NCBI RefSeq assembly: GCF_000025345.1
Contig: NC_013757.1
Location: 3,968,001-4,032,000, forward strand
Direction of reading: 5' to 3'
Source of the DNA: Geodermatophilus obscurus DSM 43160
GTDB lineage: Bacteria; Actinomycetota; Actinomycetes; Mycobacteriales; Geodermatophilaceae
Length of the DNA stretch: 64,000 nt
The notes beneath the pieces are model-generated. The model saw only the letters and a list, made by a program, of their open reading frames with translations. It ran no database searches and was not told the origin of the DNA. Numbering within the stretch: position 1 is the stretch's first letter; each line of letters begins with the position of its first letter. This document shows, piece by piece, positions 8,769 to 17,835 of this stretch. The position numbers were made by a program, and so were the translations under genes.

Positions 8769-9521
8769 GTGTCCGGCGCCGACCACATCCACGCCCTCCC
8801 GCTGCGCGAGCACGTCTACGGGCGGCTGCAGGAGCTGCTCATCGCCCGCACGCTCGCACCCGGTGACCACCTGGTCGAGGAGCGCCTCGCCGCCGAGCTC
8901 GGGGTCAGCCGCGGTCCGGTGCGCGAGGCCCTGCAGCGGCTGCACCGCGACGGCTGGATCACGCTGCGGCCGCGCCAGGGCGCGTTCGTCAACCAGCCGA
9001 CCCGGCAGCAGGTGGAGGAGTTCTTCGAGGCCCGGGAGGTGGTCGAGCGCTCCGCCGCCGAGCTGGCCGCGCAGCGCTGCACGCCCGAGGACGCCGCGGC
9101 GCTGCTGGGCATCTGCGACGAGGCCGATGCCGACTGGGCGCGCGGCGTCCCTGCCCAGCAGATGGCCGGGCACACCGCCCGCTTCCACCGCACCGTGATG
9201 CTCTGCGCGCGCAACCACCTCCTGCTGGAGTTCGGCGAGCAGCTCTCCCAGCGCAGCCGCTGGTTCTTCGCGCCCCTGGTCAGCACCATCGCCCCGCGCG
9301 CGTGGGCCGAGCACCGCCAGGTCGCCGAGCTCATCGCGGCCGGCCGGCCCGACGAGGCCGCGGCCGCCATGCGCGCGCACGTCGGACAGTCCCGCGACTC
9401 CTACCTCGACACCCAGCTGGTCGACAACACCCTGCCCGGGCCGGTCGCCTTCCGCCGCACCCGGGCGCCGTCGGGCTCGCGGACCGGCGACGCCCCCCGC
9501 GCCCGGCGCGCCCGCGCCTGA
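8769..9521 (+). CDS. GntR-family regulator, FCD subfamily
   Basis: A 250-residue protein. Residues 8-75 form the winged helix: LREHVYGRLQELLIARTLAPGD, ERLAAELGVSRGPVREALQRL and the wing GWITLRPRQGAFV. Residues about 85-215 form the all-helical FCD ligand domain with metal-type residues in HTARFHRTVM and AEHRQVAELIAAGR. I chose GTG 8769 because GGGGGA lies six bases upstream; GTG 8724 and ATG 8736 are in frame but have poor ribosome sites. FCD regulators sense organic acids, in keeping with the divergent TRAP operon, and this gene is co-oriented with the SDR and MFS genes that follow by 33 nt, so it probably also controls those. Confidence 0.92.
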   Translation: MSGADHIHALPLREHVYGRLQELLIARTLAPGDHLVEERLAAELGVSRGPVREALQRLHRDGWITLRPRQGAFVNQPTRQQVEEFFEAREVVERSAAELAAQRCTPEDAAALLGICDEADADWARGVPAQQMAGHTARFHRTVMLCARNHLLLEFGEQLSQRSRWFFAPLVSTIAPRAWAEHRQVAELIAAGRPDEAAAAMRAHVGQSRDSYLDTQLVDNTLPGPVAFRRTRAPSGSRTGDAPRARRARA

Positions 9522-9554
9522 CCCCCACCCACTCCCCCGAGCACAGGAGCCCCC

Positions 9555-10313
9555 GTGAGCGCTGCACGAGTCGTACTGGTCACCGGAGCCTCGAGCGGCA
9601 TCGGCCGGGCCTGCACCGAGGCGTTCCTGGCCGAGGGCGCCCGGGTGATCGCCGCCGCCCGCCGCACCGAGCGGCTGGCGGACCTCCACGCGGAGCACGG
9701 GGACGCGGTGCTGCCGCTGACCATGGACGTCCGCGACCGCGCCCAGGTGTCGGCCGCGCTGACCTCGCTGCCCGCCGACTGGACGCCGATCGACGTCCTG
9801 GTCAACAACGCCGGGCTGGCCGCCGGCCGCGGCCCGATCCACACCGACGACCCGGACAACTGGGACCGGATGCTGGACACCAACGTCCGCGGCCTGCTCA
9901 ACGTCTCGGCCTGCGTGCTGCCCGGCATGGTCGAGCGCGGCTCCGGCCACGTGGTCAACATCGGGTCCAACGCCGGCCGCGAGGTCTACCCCGGCGGCGC
10001 CGTGTACTGCGCGACCAAGGCCGCCGTGGAGCGGATCACCCGCGGCATGCGGATGGACGTGCTGGGCAGCGGCGTGCGGATCAGCCAGGTCGACCCCGGG
10101 ATGGTCGAGACCGAGTTCTCCCTGGTCCGCTTCGACGGGGACGAGGCCCCGGCCAAGGCCGTCTACGAGGGTCTGACCCCGCTGTCGCCCGGGGACGTCG
10201 CCGACGTCGTCACCTGGATCGCGAGCCGGCCGCCGCACGTCGTCGTCGCCGACGTCCTCCTCTACCCGGTGGACCAGGCCGGCTCGGGCAGGGTCGCCCG
10301 CCGCAGCTCGTGA
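9555..10313 (+). CDS. SDR oxidoreductase, YdfG-like (3-hydroxyacid dehydrogenase type)
   Basis: A 252-residue classical short-chain dehydrogenase. TGASSGIGRA near residues 10-19 binds the dinucleotide and AARRT at the end of strand 2 suggests NADP. NNAG is present, the active site is S (NIGSNAGREVYPGG) with YCATK. The stretch PGMVETEFSLVRFDGD is typical of the YdfG/serine 3-dehydrogenase group, which oxidises 3-hydroxy acids such as L-allo-threonine, serine or 3-hydroxypropionate. AGGAG lies eight bases before GTG 9555. It is followed by an MFS gene after one base. The substrate is likely a 3-hydroxyacid generated by or feeding the neighbouring island (inference). Confidence 0.9.
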   Translation: MSAARVVLVTGASSGIGRACTEAFLAEGARVIAAARRTERLADLHAEHGDAVLPLTMDVRDRAQVSAALTSLPADWTPIDVLVNNAGLAAGRGPIHTDDPDNWDRMLDTNVRGLLNVSACVLPGMVERGSGHVVNIGSNAGREVYPGGAVYCATKAAVERITRGMRMDVLGSGVRISQVDPGMVETEFSLVRFDGDEAPAKAVYEGLTPLSPGDVADVVTWIASRPPHVVVADVLLYPVDQAGSGRVARRSS

Positions 10314-10314
10314 G

Positions 10315-11595
10315 GTGACGCCGACCGTGGGGGCGGGGCGGCGCCGGGACTTCCCGGGCTGGCGGATGGTGTGGGCGCTGGCCGGCACCGAGACCGTCGC
10401 CTACGGGGTGCTCTTCTACTCCTTCGCGGTGTTCCTCGTGCCGATGCAGCGCGACCTCGGCGCCGGCACCGCACAGCTGTCCGGCGCGCTCACCCTCGCC
10501 ATGGCCGTCACCGGAGCGGCCGCCCCCGCCGTGGGCCGCTGGCTGGACCGGCACGGGGCGCGCTGGCTCATGACCGCGGGCAGCCTGCTCGGCGCGGCCT
10601 GCGTCGTCGGCTGGTCGCAGGTGCGCACCCTGCCGCAGCTGTACCTGGTGTTCACCGGCATCGGGCTGGCCTGCGCGGCGGTGCTCTACGAGCCGGCCTA
10701 CGCGGTGATCAACACGTGGTTCCGCCGCGAGCGGCGGGCCGCGCTGCTGACCCTCACCGTGGTCGCCGGGTTCGCCTCGACCGTCTTCCTGCCCACCTCG
10801 CAGGCCCTCATCGACGGGCTCGGGTGGCGCAGCGCACTGCTGGTGCTCGCCGTGCCGGTCGCACTCTGCGCCGTGCCGCACGCGCTGCTGCTGCGGCGCG
10901 CCCCGGCCGACCTCGGCCTCGCCCCGGACGGCGACGCGGCGTCCCCCGGGCCTGCCGCGGAGCCCGGTCCCGGGCCGTCGGCGGTGCCGGACCCCCCCGC
11001 CGCCCCCGTCGACCCGTGGCGGGACCCCGCGGTGCGCCGGCTGACCCTGGCCACGGCGCTGGAGATGCTGGCCATCACCGCCGTCGCCGTGCACCTGGTC
11101 GCCCACCTGCTCGAGCGGGGTGCGCCCCCGCCGCTGGCCGCGGCGGCGGCCGGTGCCCTCGGCGCGATGTCGGTGGCCGGCCGGGTGGCGCTCACCGCGC
11201 TGGCCGGGCGGCTGGGCACCGGTCCGGTCAGCGCGTCGCTGCTCGCCGGTCAGGCGGTCGGCGTCGGGCTGCTGTTCGCCCTGCCCCAGCCGGTGTCGAC
11301 GGTGCTGTTCGTGCTGCTGTTCGGAGCGGGGTTCGGCGTCATCCACATCGCCCGCCCGGCGCTGCTGGGCAGCTACGTGCCCGCCGCCGTCTTCGCGTCG
11401 GTCTCCGGCGGCCAGGCCCTGGCCGGGCAGCTGGGCCGGGTGGTCGCCCCGGTCGCGGCCGGCGCGTTGATCGGAGCGGCCGGGTACGGCGTCGCGTTCG
11501 GGGCGGTCGCGGCCTGCACGCTCGCCGCGGCCGCGCTCATCCTCTCCGCCGAGCGGGCCGCCGCGCTCACCCCGGAGCGGGCCGCTCCCCGCTGA
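10315..11595 (+). CDS. MFS transporter, monocarboxylate/oxalate-formate type
   Basis: A 426-residue protein with about 12 membrane helices. The early pattern GVLFYSFAVFLVPMQRDLGAG, with GRWLDRHGARWLM after helix 2, resembles the monocarboxylate-transporter-like MFS group. A Pro-rich cytoplasmic loop of about 40 residues divides the two halves. GTG 10315 starts one base after the SDR stop, so the two are co-translated. The last 29 bases overlap the convergent CoA-transferase gene. Uptake of a short hydroxy- or keto-acid under control of the upstream GntR protein is a reasonable guess. Confidence 0.87.
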   Translation: MTPTVGAGRRRDFPGWRMVWALAGTETVAYGVLFYSFAVFLVPMQRDLGAGTAQLSGALTLAMAVTGAAAPAVGRWLDRHGARWLMTAGSLLGAACVVGWSQVRTLPQLYLVFTGIGLACAAVLYEPAYAVINTWFRRERRAALLTLTVVAGFASTVFLPTSQALIDGLGWRSALLVLAVPVALCAVPHALLLRRAPADLGLAPDGDAASPGPAAEPGPGPSAVPDPPAAPVDPWRDPAVRRLTLATALEMLAITAVAVHLVAHLLERGAPPPLAAAAAGALGAMSVAGRVALTALAGRLGTGPVSASLLAGQAVGVGLLFALPQPVSTVLFVLLFGAGFGVIHIARPALLGSYVPAAVFASVSGGQALAGQLGRVVAPVAAGALIGAAGYGVAFGAVAACTLAAAALILSAERAAALTPERAAPR

Positions 11596-12787
11596 CCGGC
11601 CGGGCGGTGCCGGCGGCACGGACGGCGTCGTCGTCGAGGCCCAGCCGGCGCAGCGTCGCCTCGGTGTGCTGGCCCAGGGCGGGCGCGCCGGGGAGCGAGG
11701 GGGCGCCGCTGCGGCCGAAGGTCCACGGCAGCCGGGCGTGCACCAGCGTGCCCTCGGTCGGGTGCTCGACCTCCTCGAAGAACCCGACCGCGGCCAGGTG
11801 CTCGTCGTCGAAGAGGTCCTCGACGGTGTTCACCGGCATGGCCGGGATGTGCCGGTCGCGCAGCGTCGAGAGCCAGTGCGCCGTGGGACGGCGGGCGAGC
11901 TCGTCGTCGACCAGCCGGTAGAGCTCGTCGATCCGCCGGGTGCGGCCCCGGATGGTGGTCAGCTCCGGGTCGTCGGCGAGGTCGGGCCGGTCGACCAGCC
12001 GGAAGAACTCGCGCCAGTGCGCGTCGGTGTAGAGCAGCACCGCGATCACCCCGTCGGCGGTGCGGTGCGGGCGGCGGTAGGGCGACGCCGTCCGGGCGTA
12101 CCCCGTGCCGCCCGTGCGGCCGGCGTACACCCGGCCGCCCTGCTGCTCCATGAGCAGGAAGCTCGCCATGGACTCGAACATCGGCACCTCGACCGCCTGC
12201 CCGCGGCCGGACACCGACCGCTCGTGCAGGGCGGCGAGGACGGCGGCCAGCGCCATGACGCCGACCGTCTTGTCGACCACCTGGGTGCGCACGTACTGCG
12301 GCTCCCCGGTGCCGCTCTGGACGGCGGCCAGCCCCGAGACGCCCTGGACGACGTCGTCGTAGGCCGGCTCGTCGCGGTACGGGCCGGCCGAGCCGTAGCC
12401 GACGGCAGCGCAGTGGACGACCCGCGGGTTGCGCGCCAGGACCGTCCCGGCGTCGATGCCGAGCCGGGCGGCGGCCCTCGGCCGCATGTTGTGCAGCACC
12501 ACGTCGGCCTCGTCGACCAGCAGGTCGAGGGCCTCACGGCCGGCCGGCGTCGTCAGGTCCAGGACGACGGACTCCTTGCCCCGGTTGAAGGTGAGGAACG
12601 CCGGCCCCAGCCCGGAGCCGTGCTCGTCGCCGACGCCGCGGATGATGTCGCCCGCCGGCGGCTCGACCTTGACCACCCGCGCGCCCATCTGGGCCATGAG
12701 CACCGCGCAGTACGGGCCGAGGAAGGTCGAGGTGAGCTCCAGGACGGTCAGCCCCGCGAGCGGTCCGGGCGGCGGCGGCACGGGCAC
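11567..12787 (-). CDS. Class III CoA-transferase (CaiB/BaiF family)
   Basis: A 406-residue protein with the family's N-terminus LAGLTVLELTSTFLGPYCAVLMAQMGARVVKVEPPAGD, abbreviated here as LELTS..GPYCA..GA.VVKVE, then FNRGKESVVLDL, NMRPRAAARLGID and PAYDDVVQGVSG near the aspartate that forms the mixed anhydride. The C-terminal part IPAMPVNTVEDL and LPGAPALGQHT is also typical. It moves CoA between carboxylic acids, activating a substrate for beta-oxidation-like steps. GTG 12787 has an AGGAGGGG site just before it. It is convergent with, and overlaps by 29 bp, the MFS gene, and is the last gene of the left island; a link to the same pathway is inferred. Confidence 0.93.
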   Translation of the reverse strand: MPVPPPPGPLAGLTVLELTSTFLGPYCAVLMAQMGARVVKVEPPAGDIIRGVGDEHGSGLGPAFLTFNRGKESVVLDLTTPAGREALDLLVDEADVVLHNMRPRAAARLGIDAGTVLARNPRVVHCAAVGYGSAGPYRDEPAYDDVVQGVSGLAAVQSGTGEPQYVRTQVVDKTVGVMALAAVLAALHERSVSGRGQAVEVPMFESMASFLLMEQQGGRVYAGRTGGTGYARTASPYRRPHRTADGVIAVLLYTDAHWREFFRLVDRPDLADDPELTTIRGRTRRIDELYRLVDDELARRPTAHWLSTLRDRHIPAMPVNTVEDLFDDEHLAAVGFFEEVEHPTEGTLVHARLPWTFGRSGAPSLPGAPALGQHTEATLRRLGLDDDAVRAAGTARPVSGERPAPG

Positions 12788-13119
12788 TCCCCTCCTGGGT
12801 GGGCGGCGGTGGACGCAGCGTGCCAGAGCGCGGCGAGGGCGATCCCACCGGGCGCGCGCGGGTGGGGGCGCGCCCCGCGCGCGCTTCGGGCGGTCACGCG
12901 TGCCTCACTGGGCACGAGAGTCCCGGTACTCCTCGTCCGGCGGGAACGTGGGCCGTACCGTGGACGCGGCGCCGGGCGACCCGGCGGCCGGACGGCGTGG
13001 TCTGCTCCGGCCGGGACCGGCGGAGCGCGTGCTGCGCGAGCCGGACGCCACGGACCGCGCGGGGGCTGTGCCAGCCTGCGCGTACGCCATGAGGCTGCAA
13101 AACAGGGAGGCCTGGCACG
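12788..13119. promoter_or_regulatory. 332-bp divergent intergenic region with a short inverted repeat
   Basis: The gap lies between the divergent CoA-transferase and S9 peptidase genes, so it must hold two promoters. I see one perfect inverted repeat, CGTGCC-TCACTG-GGCACG (12899-12916), and an AGGGAGG ribosome site just before 13120. Open frames here are Arg/Pro-rich and look like noise. Nothing else is recognisable. Confidence 0.4.
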
Positions 13120-15024
13120 GTGACGACGTACCTGGACGCGGACCCGGCGGTCGTCGAGGACGCGATCGCGCTGGGCGACGCCCTCGTCGACGCCTGGGGC
13201 AGCTGGGGCCCGAACATGACGCCGGACGCCCGGCAGGTCGCCTTCATCAGCGACCGCTCCGGCATGCCCCAGCTCTACATCAAGGACGTCGTGCTCGACG
13301 GGCCGCGGCCCGCGGCGCGGCACGTCAAGCTCTCCGACGACCCGGTGGTCTCCGTGCGGTGGGCGGCCGACAGCGGCTGGCTCACCTGCGAGGTCGCCAC
13401 CGACGGCGGGGTCCGGACGGCGGTGTGGGTGGTGCGTCCCGACGGCAGCGACGCCCGCCGGATCGCCGGCGACGCGACCACGCACGCCGAGCTCGGTCCC
13501 TGGACCCGCAGCGGGCACCGCTTCGTCGTCACCTTCCCCGGCGCCGCCGAGGGGGTGCCGACCCGCTGTTTCCTGGCCGACCCCGCGACCGGCCGGCTCG
13601 ACCCGCTGGCGGAGGGCGAGCTGATCCGCGTGCTCGACGTGTCGCTGGAGGAGCGCTTCATCGTCATCCGCGACGGCGCGCGCGGACAGCAGTACGTCGT
13701 GGTCGTCGACCGGCTCACCGACGAGGCCCTCAGCGTGCTGCCCCAGGGCGCGACCGGCTCGACCGAGGTCGCGCTCATCCGGCCGGCTCCCGCTGAGCAC
13801 GGCGGGCCGGTCTACGTGTACCTGGCCTCCGACGTGGGCCTGCCCCGGCGCCAGCTGATCGGCCTGCCGTTCGGCCCGAACGGGTGGCGCGGCGAGCCCC
13901 GCACGCTGGCCGCGCGGGACGACGCGGAGCTGGAGTTCATCGACGCCGACGACGCCGGCCGGCTGCTGCTGCTGGTGTGGAACGTCGCCGGGCGCAGCGA
14001 GCTGGAGCTCATGGACACCGCCACGGGCGGGCGGACGCCGATCTCCGGACTGCCCGGGCTGGTGGCCGCCGACCCGGTGCTCAGCCGCGACGGCTCAAGC
14101 GTGGTGCTCGGCGTGGAGGGCCCGACGCGTCCCCGCGAGCTCTGGCACCTGGACACCACGACGCACGCCTGGACCCGGGTCTCCTCCTCCCCTCCCCTGC
14201 CCGCGCGGCGGCTCGTCGTCCCGACGCCGGCGACCTTCGCAGGGCAGGACGGACTGCCGCTGACCGGCTGGCTGTACCGCGCGCCGAGCCGGCTGAAGGG
14301 GACCGGCCCGGCGGTGCTGTGGCTGCACGGCGGGCCCGAGGCACAGGAGCGGCCGACGTTCGACCCGGAGCACCAGGCGCTGGCCGCCGCCGGCATCACC
14401 GTGTTCGCGCCCAACATCCGCGGCTCGTCGGGGTTCGGCCGGGAGTTCGTGCACGCCGACGACCTGCACGGCCGCTACGACGCGTTCGCCGACGTGCTGG
14501 CCGCCGCGCAGCACCTGGTGGACACCGGTGTCGCCGACGCCGACCGCATAGCGGTGACCGGCCGCTCCTACGGCGGCTACCTGACCCTGGCCTCGCTCGC
14601 CTTCTCGCCCGGCGTCTTCGCGGCGGGAGTGGACGTCTGCGGCATGTCCGACCTGGTCACCTTCTACCGCGACACCGAACCGTGGATCGGCGCGGCCGCG
14701 GTGTCGAAGTACGGCCACCCCGAGCGGGACCGCGCGCTGCTGGAGGAGATCTCGCCGCTGCGGGCCGCCGGCGCCATCGACGTCCCGCTGCTGGTCGTCC
14801 ACGGCGAGCACGACACCAACGTGCCGATCGGCGAGGCGCACCAGATCGTCCTGGCGCTGCGCGAGCAGGAGCGAACGGTGCAGTACCTGGAGCTCGAGGG
14901 CGAGGGCCACGACTTCCGTCGGGCCGACTCGCGCAAGCGGCTGCTCGGGACGATGGTGCGCTTCCTCGCCCGGGCGCTGTCCCGGTCACGCGAGGTCGAC
15001 CCGGTGGGCGGCCGGGCCCCGTGA
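13120..15024 (+). CDS. S9-family prolyl oligopeptidase / acylaminoacyl peptidase
   Basis: A 634-residue protein with no signal peptide. Residues 1-370 contain WD40-like strands of a seven-bladed propeller (FISDRSGMPQLYIKD, WVVRPDGSDARRIAG, LWHLDT). Residues about 380-625 form the alpha/beta-hydrolase domain: LWLHGGPEAQ, then the nucleophile in GRSYGGYLT (Ser about 483), the aspartate in VHGEHDTNVP and the histidine in EGEGHDF. Enzymes of this family cleave short peptides or acylated N-termini in the cytoplasm. GTG 13120 follows AGGGAGG. It is monocistronic or followed by DUF1810 after 61 nt. Confidence 0.93.
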   Translation: MTTYLDADPAVVEDAIALGDALVDAWGSWGPNMTPDARQVAFISDRSGMPQLYIKDVVLDGPRPAARHVKLSDDPVVSVRWAADSGWLTCEVATDGGVRTAVWVVRPDGSDARRIAGDATTHAELGPWTRSGHRFVVTFPGAAEGVPTRCFLADPATGRLDPLAEGELIRVLDVSLEERFIVIRDGARGQQYVVVVDRLTDEALSVLPQGATGSTEVALIRPAPAEHGGPVYVYLASDVGLPRRQLIGLPFGPNGWRGEPRTLAARDDAELEFIDADDAGRLLLLVWNVAGRSELELMDTATGGRTPISGLPGLVAADPVLSRDGSSVVLGVEGPTRPRELWHLDTTTHAWTRVSSSPPLPARRLVVPTPATFAGQDGLPLTGWLYRAPSRLKGTGPAVLWLHGGPEAQERPTFDPEHQALAAAGITVFAPNIRGSSGFGREFVHADDLHGRYDAFADVLAAAQHLVDTGVADADRIAVTGRSYGGYLTLASLAFSPGVFAAGVDVCGMSDLVTFYRDTEPWIGAAAVSKYGHPERDRALLEEISPLRAAGAIDVPLLVVHGEHDTNVPIGEAHQIVLALREQERTVQYLELEGEGHDFRRADSRKRLLGTMVRFLARALSRSREVDPVGGRAP

Positions 15025-15085
15025 GCTCACCCAGCGGCACAGCAGCGCCGCGACCGCGACCGACGAGCGCCGGCGAGGAGGCGAC

Positions 15086-15508
15086 GTGAGCGACCCCTTC
15101 GGCCTCGAGCGGTTCGTCGGGGCGCAGGACGGCGGGGTGTACGAGCAGGCGCTGCGCGAGCTGCGGGCCGGGGCCAAGCGCGGCCACTGGATGTGGTTCG
15201 TCTTCCCGCAGGTCGCGGGTCTGGGGCGCAGCTCGACCGCGCAGCACTACGCGCTCGCCGGCCTGGAGGAGGCGCGGGCGTACCTCGCGCACCCCGTGCT
15301 GGGGCCGCGGCTGGTGGAGTGCGCGCAGGCGCTGCTGGAGCTGTCCGGCCGCGACCCGGTCCGGGCGCTCGGGTCCGTGGACGCGGTGAAGCTGCGCTCG
15401 TCGATGACGCTGTTCGAGGCGGCCGCGCCCGACGAGCGGGTGTTCGCCGAGGTGCTGGAGCGCTGGTTCGACGGCCAGCGGGACGAGGCGACGACCACCC
15501 GGCTCTGA
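15086..15508 (+). CDS. DUF1810 family protein
   Basis: A 140-residue protein that is almost entirely the DUF1810 domain: LERFVGAQ, ALRELRAGAKRGHWMWFVFPQ, then HYALAGLEEARAYLAHPVLGPRL and a C-terminal DAVKLRSSMTLFE. The length is standard. No biochemical function is established; members are often called calpastatin-like without evidence. GTG 15086 is preceded by GAGGAGG. The next gene starts 37 nt downstream on the same strand. Confidence 0.9.
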   Translation: MSDPFGLERFVGAQDGGVYEQALRELRAGAKRGHWMWFVFPQVAGLGRSSTAQHYALAGLEEARAYLAHPVLGPRLVECAQALLELSGRDPVRALGSVDAVKLRSSMTLFEAAAPDERVFAEVLERWFDGQRDEATTTRL

Positions 15509-15545
15509 CGAGCGGCCCGGCGCGACGTCGATCACGCTGGGCTTC

Positions 15546-16583
15546 GTGAGCGATGAGAACAGCGGGTCGGGCTACGTCACCTCCGGGGAGTTCGAGCGGG
15601 ACACCGACTACATCCCCGACCGGATCACCGCCGACGGTTCCGGCGGGTGGCCGGTGGAGGCCGGGCGCTACCGGCTCGTCATCGCGCGGGCCTGCCCGTG
15701 GGCGAACCGGGCGGCCGTCGTGCGCCGGCTGCTCGGCCTGGAGGACGCGATCTCCATGGGCATGTGCGGGCCTACCCACGACGAGCGGTCCTGGACGTTC
15801 GACCTCGACCCCGGCGGCCGCGACCCGGTGCTGGGGTACGAGCGGCTGCAGGAGGCCTTCCTCGCCCGCTTCCCCGACTACGACCGCGGCATCACGGTGC
15901 CGGCGCTGGTCGACGTCCCCACCCGGCAGGTGGTCACCAACGACTTCCTGCAGATGACGCTGGACCTCTCCACCGAGTGGACGGCGTTCCACCGCGACGG
16001 CGCGCCCGACCTCTACCCCGGGAAGCTGCGCGACGAGATGGACGAGGTCATGCAGCGGGTCTACACCGAGGTCAACAACGGCGTGTACCGGTGCGGGTTC
16101 GCCGGCTCGCAGCGCTCCTACGACAGGGCGTACGACCGGCTGTGGACGGCGCTGGACTGGCTGGAGGAGCGGCTGTCCGGGCAGCGGTACCTGATGGGTG
16201 GGTCGATCACCGAGGCCGACGTCCGGCTGTTCACCACGCTGACCCGGTTCGACCCCGTCTACCACGGCCACTTCAAGGCCAACCGGCAGAAGCTGACCGA
16301 GATGCCGGTGCTGTGGGCCTACGCGCGCGACCTGTTCCAGACCCCCGGGTTCGGCGACACGATCGACTTCCCGCAGATCAAGGAGCACTACTACGTCGTC
16401 CACGCGGACATCAACCCGACCCAGGTCGTCCCGGTCGGTCCCGACACCTCGAACTGGCTGACCCCGCACGGGCGCGAGGAGCTGGGCGGCTCGCCGTTCG
16501 GCGACGGGACACCGCCCGGTCCGCCGCCGGAGGACGAGCGCGTGCCCGCCGACCACGGCCCCGGCGGCCTCGGCCACCGCTGA
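15546..16583 (+). CDS. Glutathionyl-hydroquinone reductase-like protein (YqjG/ECM4 GST family)
   Basis: A 345-residue Xi-class GST-like protein. The thioredoxin-fold part has the diagnostic ARACPWANRA with the redox Cys, and a tryptophan-rich SWTFD loop follows. The C-terminal helical domain shows NNGVYRCGFAGSQRSYDRAYDRLW, here cut to its landmarks NNGVY, CGFA and YDRAY, plus DVRLFTTLTRFDPVY. Family enzymes reduce S-thiolated hydroquinones. As actinobacteria normally lack glutathione, the physiological thiol may be mycothiol (inference). The last 40 residues are Pro/Gly-rich and probably disordered. Confidence 0.9.
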   Translation: MSDENSGSGYVTSGEFERDTDYIPDRITADGSGGWPVEAGRYRLVIARACPWANRAAVVRRLLGLEDAISMGMCGPTHDERSWTFDLDPGGRDPVLGYERLQEAFLARFPDYDRGITVPALVDVPTRQVVTNDFLQMTLDLSTEWTAFHRDGAPDLYPGKLRDEMDEVMQRVYTEVNNGVYRCGFAGSQRSYDRAYDRLWTALDWLEERLSGQRYLMGGSITEADVRLFTTLTRFDPVYHGHFKANRQKLTEMPVLWAYARDLFQTPGFGDTIDFPQIKEHYYVVHADINPTQVVPVGPDTSNWLTPHGREELGGSPFGDGTPPGPPPEDERVPADHGPGGLGHR

Positions 16584-16640
16584 GCACCGGCGCGGCCCTG
16601 CACCGCGCCCGTCCGGCCGGCGCCGGGTGTCCTCGGCGGC

Positions 16641-16678
16641 GCTCGTGCTCTGCCCACACCGGTGGGCAGAGCACGAGC
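16641..16678. terminator. Perfect 17-bp hairpin between convergent genes
   Basis: GCTCGTGCTCTGCCCAC (16641-16657) is followed by the four-base loop ACCG and its exact reverse complement (16662-16678). It lies between the GST-like gene and the convergent Excalibur gene, so it can end transcription from both sides. There is no T-tract, as is common for high-GC actinobacterial terminators. Confidence 0.75.
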
Positions 16679-16790
16679 TCTCGTGGAGGAGGACCGCTGG
16701 GCCAGCAGGCCGTGGCGCGCTCACCGGGACGGGCCGGCCACCGGAGCTGCCGGTCCGGATGTCGTCCGGACCGGCCCCTCCTCCCGCCTC

Positions 16791-17450
16791 TTACTCGCAG
16801 CCGATCCCGTCGCCGTCGCGGTCGAGGTGGCGGCCGTAGCCCGGGTCACCGACACGGACCGGGGCTGCGCCGGCGTTTCGCGCCGCGGAGCAGTTGGCGT
16901 AGGAGGCGCTGACGGACACCTCCGGCTCGGGCTCGACGACCGCCGCGCTGCCGGCGCCGGACGACACGGACCCGGACGAGGACGACGAGGACGAGGACGA
17001 CGAGATGCGGCTGCTGGCCGTCTGCTCAGCGGCGCGCAGCGCACCCTCCCGGGCGACGAGGTCCTGCTCCCGCTGGTCGAGCGCCGTCGCACGCTGGGTG
17101 ATCGCCGCGGTCTGCTGCTCGATCTGGGTCTGCGCCGCCGCGGCCGCCTGTCGGACCTGCTCCTCGGCTGCGGCCACGTCGTCGCTCAGCTCGCTGGCCT
17201 GGTCCTGCGCGACCTCTAGGTCGTCCTGCAGGGCGATGTACTGCGGAGCGGCGGTCACGTCGGCCTGGTCGCCCGCCGCCCCGACACCGGTGCCGATCAG
17301 GAACGCCAGCAGCGGGATCGCCCACCGCAGCCACGTCCGCCGGCGCCCGGGAGGCTGCTCGGCAGGCGGCTGGACGGGCAGCTGCATCGTCTGCGTGGGC
17401 TGCTGCGCGGGCGGCGTCGGCCCTCGGAAGCCCCAGTTGGTCGGCATCAT
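16791..17450 (-). CDS. Membrane-anchored Excalibur calcium-binding protein with coiled coil
   Basis: A 219-residue protein. A Pro/Gln-rich cytoplasmic tail of about 38 residues is followed by one membrane helix (WLRWAIPLLAFLIGTGVG), then an Ala/Gln/Glu-rich coiled coil of about 80 residues, a run of serines, and a C-terminal Excalibur domain with YANCSAARNAGAAP and the DRDGDGIGCE calcium loop. The overall form suggests a surface protein that spans the cell wall. The first of two ATGs at 17450 has GGGGGA six bases upstream; the frame is open further up but noise-like. Function beyond calcium binding is unknown. Confidence 0.88.
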   Translation of the reverse strand: MMPTNWGFRGPTPPAQQPTQTMQLPVQPPAEQPPGRRRTWLRWAIPLLAFLIGTGVGAAGDQADVTAAPQYIALQDDLEVAQDQASELSDDVAAAEEQVRQAAAAAQTQIEQQTAAITQRATALDQREQDLVAREGALRAAEQTASSRISSSSSSSSSSGSVSSGAGSAAVVEPEPEVSVSASYANCSAARNAGAAPVRVGDPGYGRHLDRDGDGIGCE

Positions 17451-17835
17451 CGTCGTCCCCCGATTCGAGAAGTGCAGCGGCACCGTACGTGCGCGCAGGA
17501 CCCCCCGGTGTGCCAGCTGGTCCAGACTGCGCCAGTTGGTGCGAGTGGTTCGGATGAGCCAGAGCGCGCGTCTCCCAGCAGGGCTCGTGCAGCTGCCTGC
17601 CGACGGTCGGTGGAGCGCCCGCCATCCCGTCGGCCGGTGACCGACGGCCGATGAGGACGACGCCTCCGCGGGCACGAGGTCGGGCTGCTGGTCGGGTGGA
17701 GTTACTGGTCACCGCGTGCCACGCGTGCCGGGCACCGTGGTAGTGGAAGACCTCACCCGGGCAGCGCTGCAGGTCGGGCGAGCTGACGTCCTGCCGCCCG
17801 TACCGCTCGCACTGGGGCACCACGCACCTGTCGGG
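17451..17835. other. 385-bp gap between two minus-strand genes
   Basis: It presumably holds the promoter of the Excalibur gene. Bases 17690-17823, read on the minus strand, give a short protein-like stretch with Cys and His residues (VPQCERYG, QRCPGEVFHYHG, HAWH) that has no stop of its own and runs into noise. It might be a decayed or frameshifted small gene. I see no clear hairpin or repeat. Confidence 0.3.

Noticed and set aside
12799-13092. A 97-residue frame in the gap before the S9 peptidase
   Set aside because: Composition is Arg/Pro/Thr noise, no ribosome site, and the region must hold two promoters.
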